A DNA stretch of 34,089 nt from Bacteroidales bacterium (GTDB lineage Bacteria > Bacteroidota > Bacteroidia > Bacteroidales > UBA932): positions 1 to 34,089 of the forward strand of contig JAFSBV010000028.1 of NCBI GenBank assembly GCA_017437125.1. The letters run 5' to 3'. The notes under the pieces were generated by a model. It was not told the origin of the DNA, ran no database searches, and saw nothing but the letters and a program-made list of their open reading frames with translations. Below are positions 7,521-15,747 of this stretch, piece after piece. A program made the translations under genes and the position numbers. Position 1 is the first letter of the stretch, and every line of letters begins with the position of its first letter.

Positions 7521-8636
7521 ATGGGAAAAGTAATTTTGACAGGTGACCGTCCTACCGGAAAACTCCATCTCGGACATTATGTAGGATCGCTTAAGAGAAG
7601 GGTAGAACTCCAGAATTCCGGCGAATTCGAGAAGATATTTATAATGATTGCTGATGCGCAGGCTCTTACTGACAATGCTGACAATCCTGAGAAGATTCGT
7701 CAGAACATCATTGAAGTGGCATTGGACTATCTTTCAGCAGGGCTCGATCCTGAGAAAGTGACAATTTTCATCCAGTCTCAGGTTCCGGAGCTTTGCGAGC
7801 TTGCATTCTACTATATGAACCTCGTGACAGTTCAGAGGTTACAGCGCAATCCTACCGTAAAGCAGGAGATTCAGCTCAGGGGATTTTCTGACAGTGATGA
7901 TGACGAAGCTCAGAACAGAAAGGGTATTCCTGTCGGATTCTTCACTTATCCTATAAGTCAGGCATCGGATATAACTGCATTCAAAGCCACAACAGTTCCT
8001 GTTGGAGTTGATCAGGCTCCGATGATAGAACAGACCCGTGAAATCGTACATAAATTCAACTCTGTATATGGTGAGACTCTCGTGACTCCTGAAATGATGC
8101 TCCCTGAGAATGTTACCTGCTGCCGTCTTCCCGGTACAGACGGAAAGGCGAAGATGAGCAAGTCACTCGGAAACTGCATATATCTATCCGATACATCCAA
8201 GGAGATCAAGAAGAAGGTAAACAGCATGTACACCGATCCCGAGCATCTTCAGATCACTGATCCTGGTCATGTGGAAGGCAATGTTGTGTTCACGTATCTT
8301 GATGCGTTCAGCACTCCTGAACATTTCGCGAAGTTCCTTCCTGAGTATGAGGATCTTGATGCGATGAAGGACCATTATCGTCGTGGTGGACTCGGTGACG
8401 GTACGTGCAAGAAATTCCTGTTCAATATAATGGAAGACTTCCTTCAGCCTATTCGCGAGAGAAGAAAGCAGTATGAACAGAACATACCGCTTGTTTATGA
8501 TATCCTCAGGAAAGGATCAGAGGTTGCACGTGCAGAGGCAGCAAAGACTCTTGCAGACGTACGCAAAGCCATGAAGATCGACTATTTCGACGATGCCGAT
8601 CTCATAGCTGAGCATACAAGGAAATATCAGGGATAA
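7521..8636 (+). CDS. trpS: Tryptophan--tRNA ligase
   Basis: The 371-residue protein is a class I aminoacyl-tRNA synthetase that charges tRNA-Trp. It shows the HIGH-type motif in PTGKLHLGHYVGS near the N-terminus and the KMSKS loop in GKAKMSKSLGN near the middle. The sequence GVDQAPMIEQTREI also fits TrpS substrate-binding regions. It is somewhat longer than the roughly 330-residue enterobacterial enzyme because of an insertion around FSDSDDDEAQNRKG. Its stop codon directly abuts the end of the opposing cupin gene, and its terminator lies inside that gene. Confidence 0.96.
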   Translation: MGKVILTGDRPTGKLHLGHYVGSLKRRVELQNSGEFEKIFIMIADAQALTDNADNPEKIRQNIIEVALDYLSAGLDPEKVTIFIQSQVPELCELAFYYMNLVTVQRLQRNPTVKQEIQLRGFSDSDDDEAQNRKGIPVGFFTYPISQASDITAFKATTVPVGVDQAPMIEQTREIVHKFNSVYGETLVTPEMMLPENVTCCRLPGTDGKAKMSKSLGNCIYLSDTSKEIKKKVNSMYTDPEHLQITDPGHVEGNVVFTYLDAFSTPEHFAKFLPEYEDLDAMKDHYRRGGLGDGTCKKFLFNIMEDFLQPIRERRKQYEQNIPLVYDILRKGSEVARAEAAKTLADVRKAMKIDYFDDADLIAEHTRKYQG

Positions 8637-8969
8637 TCACTGCTTCGGAATGACAGCGCAGAATACAAGGTCTGCGTCCGAATCGTTCACGAGACTATGA
8701 CTTCCTCCTTTAGGGCAGTACAGGCAATCTCCGGCCTGTACTGCTTTTTTCGTATCTTCTTCGAGAATGCTTCCGCAGCCTTCAAGAATGAATATGACTT
8801 CGCAGCTGTCATCGTGTGTATGCATTCCGATAGATGCTCCCGGGATGAGCCTTGCATGTGTAAGTATCCTGTTCGTTCCGTCAAAGAACATTTTAGCTTC
8901 CAGTTGCTTCTCGCCTCCTTTGAAGTGATCGAGAACACTGTTCTTTATATCGTCAGGTCTGATTATCAT
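8637..8969 (-). CDS. Single-domain cupin protein
   Basis: The 110-residue protein is a small cupin. Motif 1 (about residues 44-66) supplies metal ligands in GMHTHDDSCEVIFILEG, and motif 2 supplies KGGSHSLVN near residue 90. Such proteins bind a divalent metal and may be enzymes or small-molecule sensors; nothing here identifies the ligand. It has its own promoter upstream. Part of its coding sequence (8715-8744) also forms the terminator for trpS on the other strand, which constrains the codons around KAVQAGDCLYC. Confidence 0.88.
   Translation of the reverse strand: MIIRPDDIKNSVLDHFKGGEKQLEAKMFFDGTNRILTHARLIPGASIGMHTHDDSCEVIFILEGCGSILEEDTKKAVQAGDCLYCPKGGSHSLVNDSDADLVFCAVIPKQ
8715..8750 (+). 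terminator. trpS terminator embedded in the antisense cupin gene
   Basis: GCAGTACAGGC (8715-8725) pairs perfectly with GCCTGTACTGC (8734-8744) around an 8-base loop and is followed by six T residues (8745-8750). This is a textbook intrinsic terminator for rightward transcription, about 80 bp past the trpS stop. On the minus strand no T tract follows, so the cupin mRNA should not stop there. Confidence 0.8.
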
Positions 8970-8995
8970 GATATTACTTTATTTCAATTCTCAGA

Positions 8996-9003
8996 CAAAT
9001 ATA
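8996..9003 (-). promoter_or_regulatory. -7 element for the cupin gene
   Basis: The minus strand reads TATATTTG here, an exact match, 26 bp before the cupin start codon at 8969. Confidence 0.6.
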
Positions 9004-9035
9004 ATCAATTCATGGAATTATGTTGTTTTTTCGAT

Positions 9036-9081
9036 AATTAATAACTTATTTTGCAGTATAATTAATAGCTTATTAAATAAG
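9036..9081. promoter_or_regulatory. Operator-like repeats upstream of the YeiH-like gene
   Basis: AATTAATAACTTATT (9036-9050) recurs as AATTAATAGCTTATT (9060-9074), 24 bp apart with one mismatch. The first contains the perfect palindrome AATAACTTATT, and the second overlaps CTTATTAAATAAG (9069-9081), also a perfect palindrome. The arrangement, 20-65 bp before the transporter start, suits a dimeric repressor. The TetR regulator two genes downstream is a plausible binder; this is inference. TTATTTTG (9047-9054) could be an imperfect -7 element. Confidence 0.45.
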
Positions 9082-9100
9082 TACAATAAACCTGACCGTT

Positions 9101-10555
9101 ATGAATAAGAACCGTAGAATCTCCAACCTTATCAGGACGGAGGACTGGCTCTCAGTATGGATCGGAGCCATTGTTATAATCCTGGGATGTGTAGCTGTCC
9201 TTTCCGGATGGTTTGACTTTTCTGCCTTGAGCTTCAAGACCTGGACGGCAGGAGAGACACTTGCTGCCGCAGATGCTGCAAAGACAGTTCCGCTCGGCGA
9301 GCAGCTCTCTTCATGGTCATTCTGGGGGAAATGTCTCAAAACCGTATTGATTCTTGCTATCCTTTTCGGAGCGGGAGTCAAGTTTCAGGGTGAAAAGCTG
9401 CGCAATTTCATTCCGGCATTCATCGCTTTGTTTGTCATAGCTGTAATTGTAAGGATGGTAAGTGCGGAGTTTACTCTCAAGAGATATCTCGAATGGGCAT
9501 TCTGGGCCCTTCTGATCGGACTTCTGATAGCTAATACCGTTGGTGTTCCTAAATGGCTCAAGCCGGCGATACGTACAGAATTCTATATCAAGACCGGACT
9601 CGTGATCTTTGGATTCTCTGTGCTTTTCTCGAATATTGCAAAATTCGGTCTGTACGGACTCGGTATTGCCTGGGGAGTCACTCCGATCGTCATCCTCTTC
9701 ATGTGGTGGTTCGGTAACAAGGTCTTGAAAATTACCAACAAACCTTTGCTTATTACACTTTCTGCCGCCACATCAGTATGCGGAACATCGGCAGCTATTG
9801 CAACAGGAGCAGCTTCCGGAGCAAAGAAGGAAGATCTTTCTGTAGCCATTTCCATTTCAATCATATTCACTATCATCATGATGGTATTCGAACCTATGAT
9901 CATCGAATGGACTGGAATGGGACAGATCATGGGTGGAGCCCTCATCGGAGGTACTGTTGACTCTACCGGTGCTGTTGTTCTTGCCGGAAGTGCATTGGGC
10001 CCTGAAGCAGAGCAGGTCGCATCACTCGTGAAGATGATTCAGAACATCCTTATCGGATTCATAGCGTTCTTCGTAGCGATCTTCTTTGCCAGAAAGGTTG
10101 ACAAGACAGGAAAGTCTGAAGTCGGAGCAGTAGAGATATGGAACAGGTTCCCTAAGTTCATACTCGGATTCATGGTAGCCTCGATCGTAGCTTCAGTTAT
10201 TTTCGTTCCGGCTGTAGGTGCTGAAAAGACCGGTGCCATCAACAAGGTTCTCGGCGGATTCAAGGATTGGGCATTCGTTCTGGCATTCACTTCCATCGGT
10301 CTTGACACCAACTTCAAGAAGATTGCAAAGAGCATGCAGGGTGGAAAAGTGCTCTGGCTTTATATTGTCGGTCAGTCATTCAATATCATACTTACTTTTG
10401 CAGTCGTATGGCTTCTTCTTTCAGGAAAGATTTTCCCACAGCCTGATATCCAGACATTCACTCATAAGGAAGATAAGATAAAGGCTAAGAAGGAACTTGT
10501 CGTACCAGCAGCAACTCCAGCAGCTGAGCCTGTTCAGACAAATGAGAATAAATAA
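9101..10555 (+). CDS. YeiH-family putative sulfate exporter-like transporter
   Basis: The 484-residue protein has about ten or more membrane segments and family features such as AILFGAGVKFQGEKLRNF, ATSVCGTSAAIATGAASGAKKEDLSVAIS, GGTVDSTGAVVLAGSALG and FTSIGLDTNFKKIAKSM. These mark it as a YeiH/UPF0324 (putative sulfate exporter) member; the real substrate of most members is unproven. It has an extended N-terminus and a charged C-terminal tail rich in lysine, alanine and proline. It is the first gene of a unit with a small membrane protein, whose start overlaps it by 14 bp, and a TetR regulator. Confidence 0.85.
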   Translation: MNKNRRISNLIRTEDWLSVWIGAIVIILGCVAVLSGWFDFSALSFKTWTAGETLAAADAAKTVPLGEQLSSWSFWGKCLKTVLILAILFGAGVKFQGEKLRNFIPAFIALFVIAVIVRMVSAEFTLKRYLEWAFWALLIGLLIANTVGVPKWLKPAIRTEFYIKTGLVIFGFSVLFSNIAKFGLYGLGIAWGVTPIVILFMWWFGNKVLKITNKPLLITLSAATSVCGTSAAIATGAASGAKKEDLSVAISISIIFTIIMMVFEPMIIEWTGMGQIMGGALIGGTVDSTGAVVLAGSALGPEAEQVASLVKMIQNILIGFIAFFVAIFFARKVDKTGKSEVGAVEIWNRFPKFILGFMVASIVASVIFVPAVGAEKTGAINKVLGGFKDWAFVLAFTSIGLDTNFKKIAKSMQGGKVLWLYIVGQSFNIILTFAVVWLLLSGKIFPQPDIQTFTHKEDKIKAKKELVVPAATPAAEPVQTNENK

Positions 10556-10820
10556 GAATCTGATATACAAGACAGTCACCGTCCTCATGGCGGTGACTGT
10601 CATTGTTGGTGCCATATACGTCATGGTGAACCGTCTCGGCCTCGTCGAAGGATATGATTTCGGAGGTGGTGCATACTACTATGTCGATATCCCCGAATTC
10701 AATAAGGTCCTTCCTCAGGATGCATATCAGGCAAAGACTCCTGTATGGATCCATGTGGTCCTTTTCATCGCTTGGGGATGGCTTATGTGGAGATTGTGGC
10801 AGTGGCTTGACCGACATTAG
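10542..10820 (+). CDS. Small membrane protein next to the YeiH-like transporter
   Basis: The 92-residue product from the ATG at 10542 has two membrane segments (about residues 9-28 and 67-86). Between them is a soluble loop, EGYDFGGGAYYYVDIPEFNKVLPQDAYQAKTP, that would face the periplasm. The C-terminus is tryptophan-rich (WGWLMWRLWQWLDRH). I do not recognise a named family. The 14-bp overlap with the transporter gene implies translational coupling and a possible role as an accessory subunit. A longer open frame from 10497 lies inside the transporter and is less likely. Confidence 0.7.
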   Translation: MRINKNLIYKTVTVLMAVTVIVGAIYVMVNRLGLVEGYDFGGGAYYYVDIPEFNKVLPQDAYQAKTPVWIHVVLFIAWGWLMWRLWQWLDRH

Positions 10821-10829
10821 AATATTGTT

Positions 10830-10837
10830 TATCTTTG
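10830..10837 (+). promoter_or_regulatory. -7 element for the TetR gene
   Basis: TATCTTTG is an exact TAnnTTTG match, 18 bp before the ATG at 10856. Its last three bases are the TTG that begins the longer open frame, which favours the ATG start. The regulator can therefore be made independently of the transporter. Confidence 0.6.
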
Positions 10838-10855
10838 CGTGACAATCGTTTGCGC

Positions 10856-11476
10856 ATGGAAAGAAATCAGAATATCGAAAAAAGAATCTTATGGGTTGCT
10901 GAACGCCTTTTTCTTGAAAAGGGGTTCAGCGGCACTTCTACTACGGAGATTGCAAAGACCGTAGGGTGCAACCAGGCATTGATCCATTATTATTTCAGAA
11001 CCAAGGAAAAGCTGTTCTGGGATGTATTTGCTCCCAAGGTTGAGCAGGTGGTCGAGTATCTTGATGCTCCGCTGGACGAATCAATTGATTTTATTGAGAG
11101 GATTCGGAATGTGATCGATTTTTATTTCGGAATTCTTGAACTGGACGAACGTCTTGCTCCTTTTATCGTCAATGAACTTATCATGAATCCCGGACGTTGG
11201 GACAAGTTCCGTGACAGATATCTGAGAAACGAGAGCCGCAGTACTGCATTCAACAGGTTTGAGAATATGGTGGAGGAAGAGATTGCGGCCGGAAGGATCC
11301 GTCAGATACGTGCTCTGGATCTTCTGATGAATATAATGTCTTTGACTATTTCCGTATTCATTGTCGCTCCTAAAGGATTCGCAAGCGGTGAATGCGATCA
11401 GAATCTCAGAAAGACTTATCTCGATAACAGAAAAGAAGAAATCAAGACTTTGATCGTAAACGGACTGAAAGCATAA
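10856..11476 (+). CDS. TetR/AcrR-family transcriptional regulator
   Basis: The 206-residue protein begins with a TetR N-terminal DNA-binding domain: RILWVAERLFLEKGFSGTSTTEIAKTVGCNQALIHYYFRTKEKLF (about residues 11-54), including the helix-turn-helix and the conserved YYF motif. The C-terminal helical domain should bind a ligand and dimerise; its ligand is unknown. It follows the YeiH-like transporter and its small partner, so repression of that operon through the palindromes at 9036-9081 is a reasonable guess. It ends at a strong bidirectional terminator. Confidence 0.9.
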   Translation: MERNQNIEKRILWVAERLFLEKGFSGTSTTEIAKTVGCNQALIHYYFRTKEKLFWDVFAPKVEQVVEYLDAPLDESIDFIERIRNVIDFYFGILELDERLAPFIVNELIMNPGRWDKFRDRYLRNESRSTAFNRFENMVEEEIAAGRIRQIRALDLLMNIMSLTISVFIVAPKGFASGECDQNLRKTYLDNRKEEIKTLIVNGLKA

Positions 11477-11482
11477 AAAAAC

Positions 11483-11507
11483 AAGGGTCTCCATCACGGA
11501 GACCCTT
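11483..11507. terminator. Bidirectional terminator
   Basis: AAGGGTCTCC (11483-11492) pairs perfectly with GGAGACCCTT (11498-11507) around a 5-base loop. TCTTT follows on the plus strand and a long T tract follows on the minus strand. It separates the convergent TetR and Dabb genes and should work in both directions. Confidence 0.85.
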
Positions 11508-11526
11508 TCTTTAAGGATTATGAATC

Positions 11527-11826
11527 CTATCTTTCGTACTCGACTTTTGCACGAACTTCTGCAATGGTCTTTACGTATTCTATAACGTTGCCCCTCAAGG
11601 TATCTGCCTTGTAAGCTGCGAGAGCCTCCCAGCTGTCAAAGTCTGCAAGCATTACAGCGTCGTATGAAGTCTTGCCTTCGTTACGGTTAACTCCGACTTC
11701 AATGCTTTTAAGACCAGGCACGAGTCCCAAGAGGGACTCATATTTCTCCTTGACGTCTTCGGCGAGTTCTTTGGAAGTCTTGCACTCTGATGGCTTGAAC
11801 TTCCACATTACACAATATCTTACCAT
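11527..11826 (-). CDS. Dabb (stress-responsive alpha/beta-barrel) domain protein
   Basis: The 99-residue protein fits the whole dimeric Dabb fold: an N-terminal strand with MVRYCVMWKFKP, a helix with EDVKEKYESLLGLVPGLKSIEVGVN, then SYDAVMLADFDSWEALAAYKADTLRGNVIEYVK. Members in bacteria are mostly uncharacterised, and some relatives are small enzymes. It stands alone, with a promoter element 60 bp upstream and a palindrome between promoter and start that could be an operator. Confidence 0.88.
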   Translation of the reverse strand: MVRYCVMWKFKPSECKTSKELAEDVKEKYESLLGLVPGLKSIEVGVNRNEGKTSYDAVMLADFDSWEALAAYKADTLRGNVIEYVKTIAEVRAKVEYER

Positions 11827-11865
11827 ATCTGCTAGTGTTTAGTGTTCATAATCGCCGTCTAAGGT

Positions 11866-11878
11866 AGGGATAATCCCT
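11866..11878. promoter_or_regulatory. Palindrome at the Dabb-gene transcription start
   Basis: AGGGATAATCCCT is a perfect 13-bp palindrome about 8 bp downstream of the -7 element, where the transcription start is expected. That position suits a repressor site or a small leader hairpin. Confidence 0.4.
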
Positions 11879-11886
11879 GACATAAC

Positions 11887-11894
11887 CAAAATTA
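11887..11894 (-). promoter_or_regulatory. -7 element for the Dabb gene
   Basis: The minus strand reads TAATTTTG, an exact TAnnTTTG match, 60 bp before the start codon at 11826. Confidence 0.5.
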
Positions 11895-11948
11895 ATCCAC
11901 TTAATTTGTCTTTTTCTCCCAAAGTGCAGTAATTCCACAATATTTTCG

Positions 11949-11956
11949 TAAATTTG
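11949..11956 (+). promoter_or_regulatory. -7 element for the glycan cluster
   Basis: TAAATTTG matches the consensus 25 bp before the flippase ATG at 11982. It is the only promoter I see for the four tightly overlapping rightward genes. Confidence 0.6.
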
Positions 11957-11981
11957 AAATTTGTATGCTGTAAAAGTTGTA

Positions 11982-13511
11982 ATGGAACAGAATCACTCAC
12001 AGAATAACAGGAGAATTGCCAGAAACACCCTGATGCTTTACGTCAGGATGCTCTTTCTGATGCTTGTGGGGCTGTATACGTCCAGAGTCGTTCTGGAAGC
12101 TCTGGGTGAAAATGATTTCGGAGTTTACAATGTCATCGGTGGAGTTGTGGCAATGTTCACGATAATCTCCGGAGCGTTGAATTCAGCAGTATCACGTTTC
12201 ATTACCTTTGAAATGGGAAAGGGTAAAGAAGCGCAGCTTAACAAAGTGTATTCCACAGCTGTGTCCATACAGCTCGCCCTTGCCTTTATTGTCGTCTTGA
12301 TAGCAGAACCGGCAGGACTATGGTTCATAAACAATGAAATGACCATAGATCCTGAAAGGATACCGGCTGCGAGGTGGGTACTTCATTTCTCACTGGCGGC
12401 ATTTGTGATCAACTTGATGAGCGTACCTCAGATGGCTTCTATTACAGCCCATGAGAAGATGTCCGCATATGCATACATCGGTGTTCTTGATGGCTTTCTG
12501 CGTCTTGGCGTAGCGTTGGTCATATCATGTTCTCCGATTGACAGGCTCATATTCTATTCTGCCCTTATGGCGGTTGTCGTGCTTATCATCAGACTCGCTT
12601 ATGGTTTCTATTGCCGGGCCTGTTTCCTGGAATGCCGTTACAGACCTGTCTTCGACAGACAGCTCATGGCGGAAATGTTTTCATTCGCAGGGTGGAATTT
12701 CATAGGCGTGACATCTGGAGTCCTTCGTGATCATGGCGGTAATATACTTGTGAATATATTTGCCGGTCCTGCTGTGAATGCAGCAAGAGGAATCGCTGTT
12801 CAGCTTAATGGTGCCGTGCAGGGATTTGTGACAAACTTCATGACGGCAGTGAACCCTCAGATAACGAAGTCATATGCTGCAGGAGACAGTGAGTATATGC
12901 TTTCTCTTGTCAGGAAGTCATCCAGAATGTCCTTCTATCTGCTGTTCATTATCGCTCTTCCGATACTGTTCAATACGGAATATCTTGTTTCCATCTGGTT
13001 AAAGGAAGTTCCGGAACATACTGTGACTTTCGTGAAGCTCTTCTTAGTCTTTGCCATATGCGAATCATTGTCTAATCCGTTGATGACAGCTGCCCAGGCG
13101 ACCGGAGATATAAAGCGGTATCAAATAGTTGTGGGAGGACTCATACTCTTGAATCTTCCGGTTTCTTACATTCTGCTTCATTTCGGTGCTGCACCGGAAT
13201 CGACTGTAGCTGTTGCCATAGTCATATCATTAGTGTGTCTGGCTGCACGACTTGTCATGTTGAAGGGGATGGTCGGACTCGATGTAGCTGCATATGTCCG
13301 TAAGGTGTGTATCAATGTCGTTAGTGTCGCAGCCGTTGCCGTCGTGCTTCCGTTTGTGGCAGAAGGATTCTTTCCGGAAGGGTTCTGGGGATTTTGCATG
13401 AGTGTCGTGCTCTGTGTCATTTCAGCGGGTGCATCGATCCTCTTTATTGGATGTTCTCCAAATGAAAGAAAGGAACTTTTGGATATGGTTTTCAGAAAAT
13501 TTAAGGGATGA
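11982..13511 (+). CDS. Polysaccharide/oligosaccharide flippase, MOP superfamily (Wzx-like)
   Basis: The 509-residue protein has about twelve to fourteen membrane segments and the N-terminal pattern RIARNTLMLYVRMLFLMLVGLYTSRVVLEALGENDFGVYNVIGGVVAMF. That is typical of Bacteroidota lipopolysaccharide/oligosaccharide exporters that flip lipid-linked glycans across the inner membrane. Neighbouring pyruvyl transferase and glycosyltransferases support this role. The ATG at 11982 is preferred over a TTG at 11961, which is only 4 bp after the -7 element. Its stop overlaps the next gene by 4 bp. Confidence 0.88.
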   Translation: MEQNHSQNNRRIARNTLMLYVRMLFLMLVGLYTSRVVLEALGENDFGVYNVIGGVVAMFTIISGALNSAVSRFITFEMGKGKEAQLNKVYSTAVSIQLALAFIVVLIAEPAGLWFINNEMTIDPERIPAARWVLHFSLAAFVINLMSVPQMASITAHEKMSAYAYIGVLDGFLRLGVALVISCSPIDRLIFYSALMAVVVLIIRLAYGFYCRACFLECRYRPVFDRQLMAEMFSFAGWNFIGVTSGVLRDHGGNILVNIFAGPAVNAARGIAVQLNGAVQGFVTNFMTAVNPQITKSYAAGDSEYMLSLVRKSSRMSFYLLFIIALPILFNTEYLVSIWLKEVPEHTVTFVKLFLVFAICESLSNPLMTAAQATGDIKRYQIVVGGLILLNLPVSYILLHFGAAPESTVAVAIVISLVCLAARLVMLKGMVGLDVAAYVRKVCINVVSVAAVAVVLPFVAEGFFPEGFWGFCMSVVLCVISAGASILFIGCSPNERKELLDMVFRKFKG

Positions 13512-14668
13512 TAGATATTGTAGACAAGAACAGATGCTGCGGCTGTTCTGCCTGTATGGCCGTTTGTCCTCATGATGCAATCTACATGAGGAAGGATGCT
13601 CTTGGCTTCCCATATCCCGCTGTCCGGACAGAAGATTGTACTGACTGCGGTCTTTGCAAGAATGTCTGCGATTATGTCAAGGAACATGATTCTCATCATG
13701 GTTCTGACATCTCGGAACTGAATGTCTGGGCTGCACGGAATATTGATGCCGACGTACTGGCGTCAAGCCAGAGCGGAGGAGTTTTTTCAGCACTATCTGA
13801 CGTGGTTCTCTCAAGGAATGGGGTCGTTTATGGAGCTGTCATTGGGGAAGATTTCTCAGTAGCTCATATAAGAGCTGAAGACAGACGTACCAGAGACATG
13901 ATGCGTGGCAGCAAATATGTCCAGAGTGATATGGGGAATGTCTTCAGACAGGTCCGTAAGGATCTGTCTGAGGGAAAGGAAGTCCTGTTTTCAGGCACTC
14001 CATGTCAGACTGCCGGGCTGGCATCGTATGTTCCTGAAAAATTCCGTACCAGACTTTTTCTAGTCGATTTCATCTGTCATGGTGTATCATCTCCTTATGT
14101 GTGGCGCGACTATGTGTCATATATGGAAAGAAAAGGCCCTTTGTCGCAAGTCTGTTTCCGTGACAAGGGGATTGAAGGCTGGAAAGTGCATAAGGAGTCA
14201 TTTATTTATGAAGATGGAAGGACTGCAAGTAGGGAAACGTTCAGAGTGTTGTTCTACAAGAACATAATGCTTCGCCGCAACTGTTCTTCGTGTCCGTACC
14301 ATATCGGAAACAGGAAGGCGGACATTACAATAGCAGATTTCTGGGGGATAGAGGAAATTATGCCTGAAATGGACGGGAATGATGGTACTTCCATGGTTAT
14401 ATTCCATACGCCGAAAGGTCTTGAGATGAAGGAGGATGCGGCTTTTCTCATGGATATGAAGAGTCTTATGATATCAAGAGATTTTATGTCAAGGCGCAAT
14501 CCGAACCTCGTCCGACCTGCACGTCCATATAAGGACAGAGATCTCTTTGAAAAGGAATTCGCTGAAAAGGGCTTCCTTCATGTCGCAAGGAAATGGGGCG
14601 ATATGGGATGGAGATACAAAGCGTGGCAGATGAAAGTGTTTTTTAGAAAAATTACGGGAAAGAAATGA
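13508..14668 (+). CDS. FrhB-like iron-sulfur flavoprotein in glycan cluster
   Basis: The 386-residue protein has two N-terminal ferredoxin-type cysteine sets (Cys10/11/13/16/20 and Cys44/47/50/54) for [4Fe-4S] clusters. A domain like the coenzyme F420 hydrogenase/dehydrogenase beta subunit follows: SQSGGVFSAL (88-96), GTPCQ (163-167), CHGVSSPYVW (190-199), CSSCP (259-263) and DITIADFWG (272-280). Such proteins often sit beside polysaccharide pyruvyl transferases in Bacteroidota surface-glycan clusters; a redox step on a sugar is suspected but unproven. The gene overlaps its neighbours by 4 bp on both sides. Confidence 0.9.
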   Translation: MIDIVDKNRCCGCSACMAVCPHDAIYMRKDALGFPYPAVRTEDCTDCGLCKNVCDYVKEHDSHHGSDISELNVWAARNIDADVLASSQSGGVFSALSDVVLSRNGVVYGAVIGEDFSVAHIRAEDRRTRDMMRGSKYVQSDMGNVFRQVRKDLSEGKEVLFSGTPCQTAGLASYVPEKFRTRLFLVDFICHGVSSPYVWRDYVSYMERKGPLSQVCFRDKGIEGWKVHKESFIYEDGRTASRETFRVLFYKNIMLRRNCSSCPYHIGNRKADITIADFWGIEEIMPEMDGNDGTSMVIFHTPKGLEMKEDAAFLMDMKSLMISRDFMSRRNPNLVRPARPYKDRDLFEKEFAEKGFLHVARKWGDMGWRYKAWQMKVFFRKITGKK

Positions 14669-15747
14669 AGGTAGGCATATTGACATTTCACAGAGCTCAT
14701 AATTACGGGGCCGTGCTTCAATGCTATGCCCTGCAGACGATACTGCAGGACAGAGGGCATGATGTACATGTTATCGACTACAGGCAACCGTGGATAGAAG
14801 ATTTCTACAAAGTGTTGAGCATTAATATGCTCCGTCGGAATTCAAGTAGCCTTAAAGATATTTTCGCATATCTTAAGAAGAATGCGAAGAAATTTCTTCT
14901 GTCGCCATGCAAGACGATGTATTTCAGGAAATTCTCGGATTCATACCTGAAACTGACCTCTACATGTGCGTCTCCTTCAGAGATCCCTCAGGATTTCGAT
15001 TGTTATGTCATTGGCAGTGACCAGTTGTGGAGTCGTCATTGTTTTGGCGGAGGATATGATCCGGTATATATGGGTGGCTTCCCTCATCCGTCCTCGAGTC
15101 GTGTGATAGGATATGCGATAAGTGCAGACATGAAGTCAGTAATGTCATTGGAGGACGTCATATGTGGCCATATAAGTGCTTTTTCGGATATATCCATGAG
15201 AGAAAAGGAAATTGCGGAAAAAGTGGAGAGTATGGCAGGGCGCAGTTGCAGTGTTTGTCTTGATCCGACGTTGCTGACGGATGCCTGTTCATGGAATCCG
15301 GTGATTGACGATAAATGGAAGGACAGGAATTACGTCCTTGTTTATGAGGTAAGATGGACAAAGGAAGACAAAGGTCTTCTTATCCGGAGAGCAAGGGAGC
15401 TTGCATCACGGCTGGGAAATGGATGTGAGGTCATTGATCTGTCATCAGGGCGCTACTCGGTAAGGGATTTTGTTTCTTTGTTCAAGTATGCAAGATACGT
15501 TGTTACGACTTCTTTTCATGGGACGGTGTTTTCTATTCTGTTCGAGACCCCGTTTTATGCGCTTCCTTTATGGAACGGATACGACCTGAGGTATGTGGAG
15601 CTTCTGTCATCTCTCGGTCTTGAATGCAGACTGGTCGGTAAGGAAGAACAATTGTCTCCGGATCCTATGGACTTTTCATCTGCCATTCTGAGACTTGAAG
15701 AGAGAAGATGCGGGTCTTTCATGTTTATTGATAATGCGTTGAAATGA
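14665..15747 (+). CDS. Polysaccharide pyruvyl transferase family protein
   Basis: The 360-residue protein begins MKVGILTFHRAHNYGAVLQCYALQTIL and contains DFDCYVIGSDQLW, VCLDPTLL and YVVTTSFHGTVFSILF. These are typical of the WcaK/CsaB-like pyruvyl transferase family, which transfers pyruvate from phosphoenolpyruvate to sugars as a ketal, giving the glycan a negative charge. The acceptor sugar is unknown. It overlaps the FrhB-like gene and the GT2 gene by 4 bp each, so the three are surely co-translated. Confidence 0.9.
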   Translation: MKVGILTFHRAHNYGAVLQCYALQTILQDRGHDVHVIDYRQPWIEDFYKVLSINMLRRNSSSLKDIFAYLKKNAKKFLLSPCKTMYFRKFSDSYLKLTSTCASPSEIPQDFDCYVIGSDQLWSRHCFGGGYDPVYMGGFPHPSSSRVIGYAISADMKSVMSLEDVICGHISAFSDISMREKEIAEKVESMAGRSCSVCLDPTLLTDACSWNPVIDDKWKDRNYVLVYEVRWTKEDKGLLIRRARELASRLGNGCEVIDLSSGRYSVRDFVSLFKYARYVVTTSFHGTVFSILFETPFYALPLWNGYDLRYVELLSSLGLECRLVGKEEQLSPDPMDFSSAILRLEERRCGSFMFIDNALK

